64,000 nucleotides of DNA from NCBI GenBank assembly GCA_023665425.1, contig JAMPDX010000001.1:197882-261881 (forward strand), written 5' to 3'. The position numbers and the translations under genes are program-made. Position 1 is the first letter of the stretch. Each line of letters starts with the position of its first letter. Under the pieces are notes generated by a model. That model ran no database searches. It saw only the letters and a program-made list of their open reading frames with translations, and was not told the origin of the DNA. The DNA comes from Muribaculaceae bacterium. GTDB lineage: Bacteria > Bacteroidota > Bacteroidia > Bacteroidales > Muribaculaceae. Shown here in pieces: positions 45,235 to 53,379 of this stretch.

Positions 45235-45707
45235 GTGGATTACAACTGAATTTGCCGGATTATCCGGTGAAGACACGTATCAACAGTGTGGGAAAGGCTG
45301 AGATATGGGACCCACTGAGATCTAAATTTGTAGCCCTGACGCCCGAAGAATATGTGCGTCGTCGGTTCACGGAATGGCTCATCAGAGATTTGCATTATCC
45401 CAAATCATTAATGAGCAATGAGGTGAGCCTGAATATCAACGGGCTACACCGCAGAGCCGATACATTGATATACGACCGGAGAGGTCTCCCCTTCATGGTG
45501 ATTGAATACAAAGCGCCACAAATTGCTGTAAATCAGACAGTATTCGACCAAGCAGTGCGATATAACAAGGTTTTGGGCGCACAATATTTGGTTGTTTCCA
45601 ACGGCTTAAAGCATTACTGCTGCCGGATAAGCGAAGATGGTGAGTACCACTTTATACCCACAATTCCCGACTGGACTGACGCCATGCTCGGGCCGATTGA
45701 AAATTAA
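45231..45707 (+). CDS. stand-alone HsdR N-terminal-like PD-(D/E)XK nuclease domain protein
   Basis: The 158-residue protein starts with GTG overlapping the stop of the nuclease gene. Its core is HRRADTLIYDRRGLPFMVIEYKAP, in which D...E-x-K is the PD-(D/E)XK metal site, followed by FDQAVRYNKVLGAQYLVVSN, matching the type I restriction HsdR N-terminal fold. There are no helicase, methylase or specificity subunits, so it is not a type I restriction system. This small protein is widely conserved in Bacteroidetes and probably has a DNA-maintenance role. It sits 6 bases before the helicase gene. Confidence 0.88.
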   Translation: MSGLQLNLPDYPVKTRINSVGKAEIWDPLRSKFVALTPEEYVRRRFTEWLIRDLHYPKSLMSNEVSLNINGLHRRADTLIYDRRGLPFMVIEYKAPQIAVNQTVFDQAVRYNKVLGAQYLVVSNGLKHYCCRISEDGEYHFIPTIPDWTDAMLGPIEN

Positions 45708-45713
45708 CTCTAA

Positions 45714-48092
45714 ATGTCTGAAATAGAAAAACCGGACAACGATAATATGCCGGACTACTTGCAGGAGCTTAACCCACAGCAACGCGATGCGGTGTTGTAT
45801 ACTGACGGACCATGCCTGGTGATTGCCGGCGCCGGGTCCGGTAAAACCCGCGTTCTGACATATAAGATAGCCCATCTGCTTGCCACCGGTTATGAGCCAT
45901 ACAGGGTTATGGCGTTGACATTTACCAACAAAGCTGCACGCGAGATGAAGGAGCGTATTGCTTTGGTAACCGGCGAGAAAGTGGCCGCGCGTCTGTGGAT
46001 GGGTACATTCCACTCCATCTTTCTCAGATTATTGCGCACAAATTCCGATCGAATAGGCTTCCGCCACGACTTCACCATATACGATGCCTCGGACTCTAAG
46101 GCTCTGATAAAGAGCATAATCAAGGACCTTGGACTGGATGAAAAGCAATATAAACCGGCCCTGGTGGCATCCATAATCTCAAAAGCTAAGAATGACCTTG
46201 TAAGCGCAGACATATATACCAATGATGCAGACTATTACGTGCGTGATAAGCAAATGCATCGCCCCATGATAGGCCGCATATATGAGATATATACTGAGCG
46301 ACTAAAAGTAGCACAGGCCATGGACTTTGATGATATCCTGTATTTCATGAATGTCCTGTTGCGGGATAATCCGGATGTATTGCGCCATTACAGCGAGTTC
46401 TTCAGATATATTCTCGTAGACGAGTATCAAGACACCAATTTCGCGCAACACCTTATTATTCAGCAACTCACCCGCGAATCCGGCAATATTTGTGTTGTTG
46501 GCGACGATGCTCAAAGCATATACTCATTCCGCGGTGCCAACATTTCAAATATATTGGGGTTGGAGAGACAGTACCAGGGGCTGCGCACCTTCAAGCTGGA
46601 ACGCAATTACCGCTCCACGCAGAATATTGTGGATGCCGCCGGATCTTTAATAAAGAAGAACCGCAATCAGATACCCAAGAATGTATTCTCCGAGAACAGC
46701 AAAGGGGCTCCGCTGCAGGTGATACGCACATATTCAGACCTCGATGAGAGTGTAGTGGTTGCTACTAATATATCAAATAGTAAGCTCACAAATCATGATT
46801 CGTGGGATGATTATGCCATACTTTATCGTACAAATGCCCAAAGCCGCATTCTCGAGGAGAGCTTGCGCAAACGCGCCATTCCCTACCGCATTTATGGTGG
46901 ATTGTCCTTTTATCAGCGCAAGGAAGTTAAGGATGCTGTTAGCTATTTCCGCATGGCACTTAACCCCGATGATGATGAGGCACTACGACGAATTATCAAT
47001 TATCCGGCTCGCGGTATAGGTGAGACCACTATGAAAAAACTCACGGCTGCAGCTATGGAGCATGGAGTGAGTATATGGTCTGTCATCAACTCGTTGGAGG
47101 TTATGAACGTGAATGTCAACAAGGGCACTGCCACTAAACTACACAACTTTGCCCAACTGATACAAGGGTTTATTGACGATAACGCAGCAGGATCAAATGC
47201 TTTCGAGTTGGCTCAACTGATATATAATCGTACCGGGATGCTCGCCTCTCTCATGCATGACAATACCCCCGAGTCCATTTCCAGGAAGGAAAACCTGCTG
47301 GAGCTACTCAACGGACTTCATTCCTTCGTTGAGTCAAGACTTGAGGCCGGTGAGGCTGACATCTCCATGTCAGACTTCATAAGCGAGATAGCCCTTGCCA
47401 CAGACCAAGACAAGAATGAAGATACCGTTGAACCCAAAGTGACATTGATGACCGTACACGCATCCAAGGGCTTGGAATTCAAACATATCTTCATTGTAGG
47501 GGTAGAGGAAAATCTATTTCCTTCGTCCATGTCGCTTGAGAACAATGCCGAGATTGAAGAGGAGCGCAGATTGCTGTATGTGGCCATTACACGAGCTAAA
47601 ACTGACTGTACGCTCTCATTTGCCGGCTCACGTTTCCGTAACGGACAGACGGAGCTCACAAAACCTTCACGCTTCTTGTTTGATATTGAAAGACAGTATC
47701 TTAAACCTATAGGTTGCGACTATCTCTTTAAGTTTGAAAGCACTTCTCGCGCAGGTGCTCAAGACCCGTGGATGACCACCACATCGCCATTCTCAAATCG
47801 TTATGCCAGGAGCGTACCTGAACAGGACACACGACTGCGGACCAATTCTCGCCGACGTGACTCTCATCTCAGCACCGGCGGAGGTCTTCAGATACCTGAT
47901 TCAGCCGGCAATCGATTAGATAAAAGCAAACTTCAACCCGGTGTAAAAGTTGAACACAATAGATATGGCAAAGGAGTGATTATCGAACGCCGAGAGGGTG
48001 ACACACCCGATAACCTGAAAGTGGTGGTGGACTTTGACTCCGTTGGCAAAAAGACATTGATGGCCCGTATAGCCGTCCTTACTATTTTATAG
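45714..48092 (+). CDS. uvrD: UvrD/PcrA-type superfamily 1 DNA helicase
   Basis: The 792-residue 3'-5' helicase has LNPQQRDAVLYTDGPCLVIA then Walker A GAGSGKTRVLTYKIAHLL, motif Ia TFTNKAAREMKERI, motif II VDEYQDTNFAQ, motif III GDDAQSIYSFRGA, motif IV LERNYRST, motif V TVHASKGLEFKHIFIVG and motif VI RRLLYVAITRAK. The C-terminal Tudor-like end (KVEHNRYGKGVIIERR) is seen in PcrA. It acts in excision repair and replication-conflict resolution. The preceding PD-(D/E)XK gene suggests a functional link. Confidence 0.94.
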   Translation: MSEIEKPDNDNMPDYLQELNPQQRDAVLYTDGPCLVIAGAGSGKTRVLTYKIAHLLATGYEPYRVMALTFTNKAAREMKERIALVTGEKVAARLWMGTFHSIFLRLLRTNSDRIGFRHDFTIYDASDSKALIKSIIKDLGLDEKQYKPALVASIISKAKNDLVSADIYTNDADYYVRDKQMHRPMIGRIYEIYTERLKVAQAMDFDDILYFMNVLLRDNPDVLRHYSEFFRYILVDEYQDTNFAQHLIIQQLTRESGNICVVGDDAQSIYSFRGANISNILGLERQYQGLRTFKLERNYRSTQNIVDAAGSLIKKNRNQIPKNVFSENSKGAPLQVIRTYSDLDESVVVATNISNSKLTNHDSWDDYAILYRTNAQSRILEESLRKRAIPYRIYGGLSFYQRKEVKDAVSYFRMALNPDDDEALRRIINYPARGIGETTMKKLTAAAMEHGVSIWSVINSLEVMNVNVNKGTATKLHNFAQLIQGFIDDNAAGSNAFELAQLIYNRTGMLASLMHDNTPESISRKENLLELLNGLHSFVESRLEAGEADISMSDFISEIALATDQDKNEDTVEPKVTLMTVHASKGLEFKHIFIVGVEENLFPSSMSLENNAEIEEERRLLYVAITRAKTDCTLSFAGSRFRNGQTELTKPSRFLFDIERQYLKPIGCDYLFKFESTSRAGAQDPWMTTTSPFSNRYARSVPEQDTRLRTNSRRRDSHLSTGGGLQIPDSAGNRLDKSKLQPGVKVEHNRYGKGVIIERREGDTPDNLKVVVDFDSVGKKTLMARIAVLTIL

Positions 48093-48102
48093 ATTTCCCA
48101 TA

Positions 48103-49242
48103 ATGCAATCAATCCAAGATATTCAGACACCATTTTATATCGTATACGAGGAGAAACTGCGCAAGAACCTCGCTCTCATACAGAGTGTGGCACAACGCGC
48201 CGGAGTGGACATTATAATGGCTTTTAAAGCCAATGCTTTGTGGAAGACATTCCCGATAATACGCGAATATATCACAGGCTCAACTGCCAGCTCACTCAAT
48301 GAAATGAGGCTCGGCATTGAGGAGCTGAAAAGTGATGTCCATGCCTATTGCCCGGTGTATACCGATGAGACCTTTCCGCAGTTTTTAGAGCATTGCTCCC
48401 ATATCACATTCAACACCCTCAACCAGTTTCATCGCTTTTATAATCAGATAAGGGAGAATGGCCGCGTGTCTGCCGGACTGCGTGTAAATCCTCAATGCTC
48501 GGTCATTGACACTGATATATATAACCCGTGTGTGCCGGGCAGTCGCTTCGGGATGACAGCCGATATGATAGGGGAGCAGTTGCCCGAAGGTATCGAGGGA
48601 CTTCATTTTCATGCGCTCTGCGAAAGTTCGGCACAAGATTTGGCTACCGTACTCACAGCTTTCGAGGAGCAGTTTGGTAAATATCTGCACAAAGTAAAAT
48701 GGGTGAATATGGGAGGTGGTCACCTTATGACTCGCGAGGGATATGACACAGAATTACTAATCGATATATTATTGAAATTCAAGAATAGATGGCCACATAT
48801 TAAAGTGATACTTGAACCCGGAAGCGCTTTCACTTGGCGCACAGGCGACCTTATCACCACAGTGATGGATGTGGTCGAGAATCAAGGTGTCAGCACCGCC
48901 ATCATAGATGCCTCTTTTGCATGTCACATGCCGGATACTCTGGAGATGCCCTACAAGCCACTTATAAGCGAGTCTCTGGACGATGATGACCCTCATGGTA
49001 TTCCTTATCGTCTGGGTGGCAATTCGTGCTTAAGCGGCGACTTTGTGGGCCTCTGGAAATTTGCCGAGTCCCTTGTGCCCGGTCAGCGTCTCACCCTTGA
49101 GGACATGAACCACTACACCACGGTCAAGACTACAATGTTCAACGGTATACAGCATCCCTCCATCTGGTTTAAAGCTCAAGACGGCACTCTGGAATGTCTG
49201 CGACAATACACCTACGAAGACTATAAATCCCGAATGGATTAA
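48103..49242 (+). CDS. nspC: carboxynorspermidine decarboxylase
   Basis: The 379-residue fold-III PLP enzyme decarboxylates carboxy(nor)spermidine in the aspartate-semialdehyde route to spermidine. The PLP lysine is in IIMAFKANALW (about residue 42). Others are TASSLNEMRLG, LRVNPQC, GLHFHALCES, VNMGGGHLMTREGYD, LEPGSAFTW and GNSCLSGDF. Together with speA at 20060 it supports spermidine synthesis by this alternative pathway. It follows the helicase gene by 10 bases. Confidence 0.93.
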   Translation: MQSIQDIQTPFYIVYEEKLRKNLALIQSVAQRAGVDIIMAFKANALWKTFPIIREYITGSTASSLNEMRLGIEELKSDVHAYCPVYTDETFPQFLEHCSHITFNTLNQFHRFYNQIRENGRVSAGLRVNPQCSVIDTDIYNPCVPGSRFGMTADMIGEQLPEGIEGLHFHALCESSAQDLATVLTAFEEQFGKYLHKVKWVNMGGGHLMTREGYDTELLIDILLKFKNRWPHIKVILEPGSAFTWRTGDLITTVMDVVENQGVSTAIIDASFACHMPDTLEMPYKPLISESLDDDDPHGIPYRLGGNSCLSGDFVGLWKFAESLVPGQRLTLEDMNHYTTVKTTMFNGIQHPSIWFKAQDGTLECLRQYTYEDYKSRMD

Positions 49243-49340
49243 GAGAGAATGAGTTCGTTTAACAATTTTTGAGTTATAAGAACTAAACAACTTGATGTGA
49301 AATGTGTTCTTAGTATAGGAATTAAAATAAAAACTATACT

Positions 49341-49634
49341 ATGGAATACACTGAAGCAATCAAATCAACTCCCGTTGTATTAGTGGAGTTCTTCGCTACA
49401 TGGTGCCCTCACTGCAGAGATATGATGCCTGTTATGGACCAGATCAAGGAGCTGCTTAAAGGCACAGTAGATGTTTATCAATTAGATATTGACCTCAATC
49501 AGGAACTTTCTGAAGTTGAGGAGGTTAACGCTACACCTACCTTTATTATTTATAAGGACGGCAAGCTGGTATGGCGTGAAAGCGGCGAAATGGACGGACA
49601 GTTCTTGCTTGATAAAGTACAGTCATTCATGTAA
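49341..49634 (+). CDS. thioredoxin with CPHC active site
   Basis: The 97-residue single-domain protein has FFATWCPHCRDMMPVMDQIK at the N-terminus and the cis-proline in NATPTFIIYKDGK. The usual thioredoxin motif is C-G-P-C; C-P-H-C is the DsbA-type, more oxidising form. There is no signal peptide, so it is probably cytoplasmic. It lies 37 bases before a VKOR fusion gene, which suggests a disulfide-forming pair. Confidence 0.88.
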   Translation: MEYTEAIKSTPVVLVEFFATWCPHCRDMMPVMDQIKELLKGTVDVYQLDIDLNQELSEVEEVNATPTFIIYKDGKLVWRESGEMDGQFLLDKVQSFM

Positions 49635-49671
49635 GAGCAGAATCTTGCGGAGGACATTTAGTACGTAAGTT

Positions 49672-50679
49672 ATGGCTAAGAACAAGAATACTCCGACATT
49701 GATAGGTGATTATCTCGATGCCTTGGGTGTGCGGCATACATCCGACTATACCTCCAAGCGTTTTCGAGAAATGCCTTTTCAGACCATGTTCGGCCTCACT
49801 AAACTCCTTGAAGAGTATGGTGTGGAGAGCGAGGGTTGGCTTTTGTCCGACAAATCGGAGATTCAAAAGCTGACACCTCCATTCTTGGCTCATACTCCAA
49901 AGGGGTTTGTTATTGTCACGCAGATAACTCCCTCTAAGCTCACATATATGACTCAGGGAGTCACCGAACAAATTTCTTTAGCCGAATTTGAGCAGGCATG
50001 GGATGGGAATGTGATCCTATCCTTTCCCTCTTCTGATGCCTCCGAGCCCGATTATGATAAACATGAGGGATTGGAATTCTTGATACGAGCCAAGAAATGG
50101 GTGCTCATTTTATGCACACTCTTTCTCTTTCTTTATGCTTTCATAACCAATGGGTTATATAAGCATGTTTCAACAATTCTTGTAACTGCTTTTGATCTGG
50201 GAGGCATTTACTTCACATACCTTCTGGTGCAGAAGTCGCTCAATATACATAATCCTGCGGCTGACCGTGTGTGCAGTGTGTTGCAATCAGGCGGCTGCGA
50301 TAGTATTCTTGAACTCAAAGCATCAAAATTCTTTGGTCTGTTTGGCTGGAGCGAGGTCGGATTCTCATATTTTTCAGTGAGTCTGCTCACCTTATTGCTC
50401 TTCCCTGATATGTTGCCATGGCTGGCATTGTGCAATGTGTGCTGCCTACCCTTCACATTCTGGAGCATTTGGTATCAAAAGTTTCGTGCCAAAAAATGGT
50501 GCACATTGTGCGTATGTGTACAAGCATCCCTGTGGCTGTTGTTCTTCAGCTATCTTATCGGCGGATATATCAGCCATGCTTGGCCTATAAGAGTGCAGTT
50601 CATTATACTTGGAGTTGCTTACCTTGGCGTAATGTTGGCTATTAATGCCGTAATGCCATTAATTGAAAAAGAGCCATGA
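49672..50679 (+). CDS. C39-like / vitamin K epoxide reductase (VKOR) fusion membrane protein
   Basis: The 335-residue protein has two parts. Residues 1-120 resemble a peptidase C39-type domain but lack the catalytic Cys near the N-terminus, so it is probably a binding domain. Residues about 140-330 contain five hydrophobic helices with VKOR landmarks: VCSVLQSGGCDSIL (loop Cys pair) and KKWCTLCVCVQ (C-x-x-C facing the quinone). VKOR reoxidises thioredoxin-like partners and passes electrons to quinone. The CPHC thioredoxin upstream is the obvious partner, although topology would need to match. ATGA overlaps the next small gene. Confidence 0.82.
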   Translation: MAKNKNTPTLIGDYLDALGVRHTSDYTSKRFREMPFQTMFGLTKLLEEYGVESEGWLLSDKSEIQKLTPPFLAHTPKGFVIVTQITPSKLTYMTQGVTEQISLAEFEQAWDGNVILSFPSSDASEPDYDKHEGLEFLIRAKKWVLILCTLFLFLYAFITNGLYKHVSTILVTAFDLGGIYFTYLLVQKSLNIHNPAADRVCSVLQSGGCDSILELKASKFFGLFGWSEVGFSYFSVSLLTLLLFPDMLPWLALCNVCCLPFTFWSIWYQKFRAKKWCTLCVCVQASLWLLFFSYLIGGYISHAWPIRVQFIILGVAYLGVMLAINAVMPLIEKEP

Positions 50680-50834
50680 AAAAGAAAGAACCCAAAAAGA
50701 TACCGCACCCGGAACTACAATCCGCCAAACGATTGACTCCATTGCAGCTCAATGCTATGCGTTGGGACAATAAGCATACCGTGCTGACGCCCGAGATAAT
50801 ACGGCAATATAGCCGTACGTCAACCACAAAATAA
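50676..50834 (+). CDS. 52-aa basic peptide overlapping the VKOR gene
   Basis: The frame begins at the ATG in ATGA at the VKOR stop codon and encodes 52 residues with stop TAA at 50832. It is lysine- and proline-rich at the start (MKKKEPKKIPHPELQ), then SAKRLTPLQLNAMRWDNK and a polar end. There is no signal peptide, double-glycine motif or cysteine. The overlap suggests translation coupled to VKOR. The family is not recognised. Confidence 0.55.
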   Translation: MKKKEPKKIPHPELQSAKRLTPLQLNAMRWDNKHTVLTPEIIRQYSRTSTTK

Positions 50835-50843
50835 TCCAAAATA

Positions 50844-50872
50844 ATAAGCCCTGATTACCTTTGATAATCGGG
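50844..50872. terminator. hairpin between the VKOR operon and ahpF
   Basis: GCCCTGATTA and TAATCGGGGC pair (one G-T) around CCTTTGA. It lies between convergent genes, with weak T runs on both sides. Confidence 0.55.
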
Positions 50873-50903
50873 GCCATAATATTGTCTAAGTATGGGAGAA
50901 AAC

Positions 50904-52466
50904 TCAGTGTCTTATCATATCTTCGAAGGCTGATAGGGCTGCAGTTGCTCCTTCGCCTACAGCTATCACTATCTGTTTGTATGGGCTCGTGGCAACATCG
51001 CCGGCGGCGTATACACCCTCCACATTAGTGCGGCATTGTCGGTCAGTGACTATCTCGCCAACTTTGTTCATCTCAAGTTTATCCTCAAACAGAGTGCTGT
51101 TGGGCACCGTGCCTATCTGTATGAAGACACCATCTGTATGCAAAACATTGCTCTTGCCGTTGTCTCTATTCTTGACAATCAAAGATGTGACCTTCTTGCC
51201 GTCGCCCACTATCTCAACCACTTGTCTGTTGCAGTAAGCCTCAACGTTTGTCAATGTAGCCATACGGTCGATAAGCACCTTGTCAGCCTTCATCTCCGGC
51301 AGGAATTCGAGCACCGTGACATGGTGGCATAGCCCGGCGAGGTCAATAGCAGCCTCTATACCGGCGTTTCCGCCACCTATCACTACTACATCTTTATCCT
51401 TGAAATATGGCCCGTCGCAGTGCGGACAGAAGGCAACACCACGGCCGGTATACTCTTTCTCGCCGGCCACTCCCAAATGGCGTGGTGTGGAGCCGGTGGC
51501 TATTATGAGTCTGTCGGTGGTAAAAGTCTCGCCTGAAGTGGTGATAACTTTTTTGAGCTTGGTGTCGAAAACGACCTCTTTAACTGTCCTGTTATCATAT
51601 ATTTGAGTGCCATAGAAAGCTGCATTTCCTGTCAGCTCCCTTGCCAACGTATCCCCGGTGGTGGTTCTGGTGGTTATCAGGTTGTCGATATCTCCGGTGA
51701 GTGACACACTGCCACCTCCCTCACGTGCTATAAGACCAACTGTCAAACCTTTGCGTGCTCCATAAATAGCAGCTGCAGAGCCGGCGGGTCCACCTCCAAT
51801 CACCAGAATGTCAAAATATTTTGCCTCGGTCTTTGTAGCTTCTTCTTCCGAAAGATTATAGCCGAAGGATGCCTCGAGTTTATCCAACAATTCACCCAAA
51901 GTAGCCCTACCTACACTTAGCAAACCGCTCTGCGTGAACACAGAAGGCACTGCTTTGACACCAAGTTCATCTGCTTGCTGAGGATAAGCACTCCCATCTA
52001 CCACCATGTGCGTAACGCCAGGATTAAGCAGGGCTATTATATCCAGAGCCTGCACCACATCGGGGCAGTTTGTACAAGACAGCGAGACGAATGTAGTGAG
52101 CTCAACCGGCCCACGCAGGGCCTTAATGCGTTTAGTGGTAGCCTCATCAGGCATATTTTTGCCTTTGCCGTCTGAGTTGATTATCGCCATCAGCAGAGAG
52201 TTAAACTCATGGCCACCGGGTATACCACGGAATGTGATGCGCGAAGGGTTGCCTCCATTGAATATTGAGAATTCGCACACCGGGCTCTCAGTCTCCTTTA
52301 CCTCATAACTAAGTAGGGGAGACGTGCTGCACAAGGCATCAATAAACTCAATCATTTCCTTGCCTTTATCGCTCTTTGCCGAGGCGAAGATATGTATCTC
52401 CACCGGGTTGTCAAGCATCTTGAATATCTCAGAGAGTTGAGACAGTATATCTTTATCTAAAATCAT
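50904..52466 (-). CDS. ahpF: alkyl hydroperoxide reductase subunit F
   Basis: AhpF passes electrons from NADH through FAD and two disulfides to AhpC. The 520-residue protein has the N-terminal double-thioredoxin fold with SCTNCPDVVQAL (C-x-x-C), the FAD motif VIGGGPAGSAAAIYGARKG, the catalytic CPHCDGPYF, a second nucleotide site VVIGGGNAGIEAAIDL, and a C-terminal GVYAAGDVATSPYKQIV. It lies downstream of ahpC; the intervening 134 bases carry a repeat remnant. Confidence 0.96.
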   Translation of the reverse strand: MILDKDILSQLSEIFKMLDNPVEIHIFASAKSDKGKEMIEFIDALCSTSPLLSYEVKETESPVCEFSIFNGGNPSRITFRGIPGGHEFNSLLMAIINSDGKGKNMPDEATTKRIKALRGPVELTTFVSLSCTNCPDVVQALDIIALLNPGVTHMVVDGSAYPQQADELGVKAVPSVFTQSGLLSVGRATLGELLDKLEASFGYNLSEEEATKTEAKYFDILVIGGGPAGSAAAIYGARKGLTVGLIAREGGGSVSLTGDIDNLITTRTTTGDTLARELTGNAAFYGTQIYDNRTVKEVVFDTKLKKVITTSGETFTTDRLIIATGSTPRHLGVAGEKEYTGRGVAFCPHCDGPYFKDKDVVVIGGGNAGIEAAIDLAGLCHHVTVLEFLPEMKADKVLIDRMATLTNVEAYCNRQVVEIVGDGKKVTSLIVKNRDNGKSNVLHTDGVFIQIGTVPNSTLFEDKLEMNKVGEIVTDRQCRTNVEGVYAAGDVATSPYKQIVIAVGEGATAALSAFEDMIRH

Positions 52467-52476
52467 AAGTATCTTA

Positions 52477-52575
52477 TAAGTGTCTACTCAATAAATAAAT
52501 GCGATGGCGGTCACTTCGAGCCGTCACCGCATCATATTGCGAAAAACTATTGTCAGTTAATGAGTAGGTGTTATT
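52477..52575. repeat. short R1-like remnant between ahpC and ahpF
   Basis: TAAGTGTCTACTCAAT (52477-52492) is an exact R1 end. TTAATGAGTAG (52557-52567) is a partial reverse complement (10 of 11). Between them ATGCGATGGCGG (from about 52499) and CCGTCACCGCAT (from about 52521) form an imperfect hairpin that may also attenuate ahpF transcription. The ahpF start codon is 10 bases from the exact end. Confidence 0.5.
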
Positions 52576-52600
52576 TTTTACCGTCTTCTAAAGGCAAGGT

Positions 52601-53167
52601 TTAGATTTTACCTACCAAATCAATGCTCGGCTTGAGGACTGCCTGCCCCTCTTTCCACTTTGCCGGGCATACATCGCCGGGGTGAGAAGCCACAAACTGT
52701 GCTGCTTCGATTTTGCGTACCAATTCGTCAGCGTTACGACCGATACTGTTATCGTTAATCTCAACGAGTTTGATAAGGCCATTGGGGTCAACCACAAATG
52801 TGCCGCGATAGTCCATACCTTCCTCCTCGATATATACACCTAATGCGCGACCGAGCAGAGCTGTGGGATCTGCCACCATGGGATATTTGATCTTTTTGAT
52901 ACTATCTGAAGTATCATGCCATGCCTTGTGCACGAACTGAGTGTCACAACTTACAGAGTAGACCTCCACACCCATCTTTTTGAGTTGGTCGTACTTTTCT
53001 GCCATATCTACGAGCTCTGTGGGGCATACGAATGTGAAGTCAGCAGGGTAGAAGAAGAATACTGCCCACTTGCCCTTGATATCCTCATTGCTCACAGTTA
53101 TGAACTCGCCATTCTGAAAAGCATTCAGTTTGAACTCAGGAAATTTTGCATTAAGAATTGGTTCCAT
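52601..53167 (-). CDS. ahpC: alkyl hydroperoxide reductase AhpC (2-Cys peroxiredoxin)
   Basis: AhpC reduces hydrogen peroxide and organic peroxides. The 188-residue protein has the peroxidatic Cys in FYPADFTFVCPTELVD (about residue 49) and the resolving Cys in HPGDVCPAKW (about 168). The G-x-x-E-like region appears as YRGTFVVDPNG. It works with AhpF encoded downstream. No clear Bacteroidetes promoter was found in the 212 bases upstream on this strand. Confidence 0.97.
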   Translation of the reverse strand: MEPILNAKFPEFKLNAFQNGEFITVSNEDIKGKWAVFFFYPADFTFVCPTELVDMAEKYDQLKKMGVEVYSVSCDTQFVHKAWHDTSDSIKKIKYPMVADPTALLGRALGVYIEEEGMDYRGTFVVDPNGLIKLVEINDNSIGRNADELVRKIEAAQFVASHPGDVCPAKWKEGQAVLKPSIDLVGKI

Positions 53168-53294
53168 TTTAATTGTGTGTTTTATATGTTACAGACTGTT
53201 AGACAAATAATTATACTTAGAACACTGAGCAGGTAATAATGGTTCACGACACCGCTTTGAATTTTGTTAAATATTGTTAAAATAGTATTATGTA

Positions 53295-53325
53295 TTGCAT
53301 AGAACTAATAAAAGTGGTAATTTTG
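53295..53325 (+). promoter_or_regulatory. promoter for the TonB-type receptor gene
   Basis: TTG (53295-53297), a 20-base spacer and TAATTTTG (53318-53325), 54 bases before the start codon. Confidence 0.7.
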
Positions 53326-53379
53326 CACTCGAAGATACCGCCCTCTACACTACGGCGAGACTAATTCTGTACATAAATT

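Noticed and set aside
45231..45707. Type I restriction-modification locus, suggested by the HsdR-like domain.
   Set aside because: Only the N-terminal nuclease fold is present; there is no HsdM, HsdS or motor, and the helicase next door is UvrD/PcrA type.
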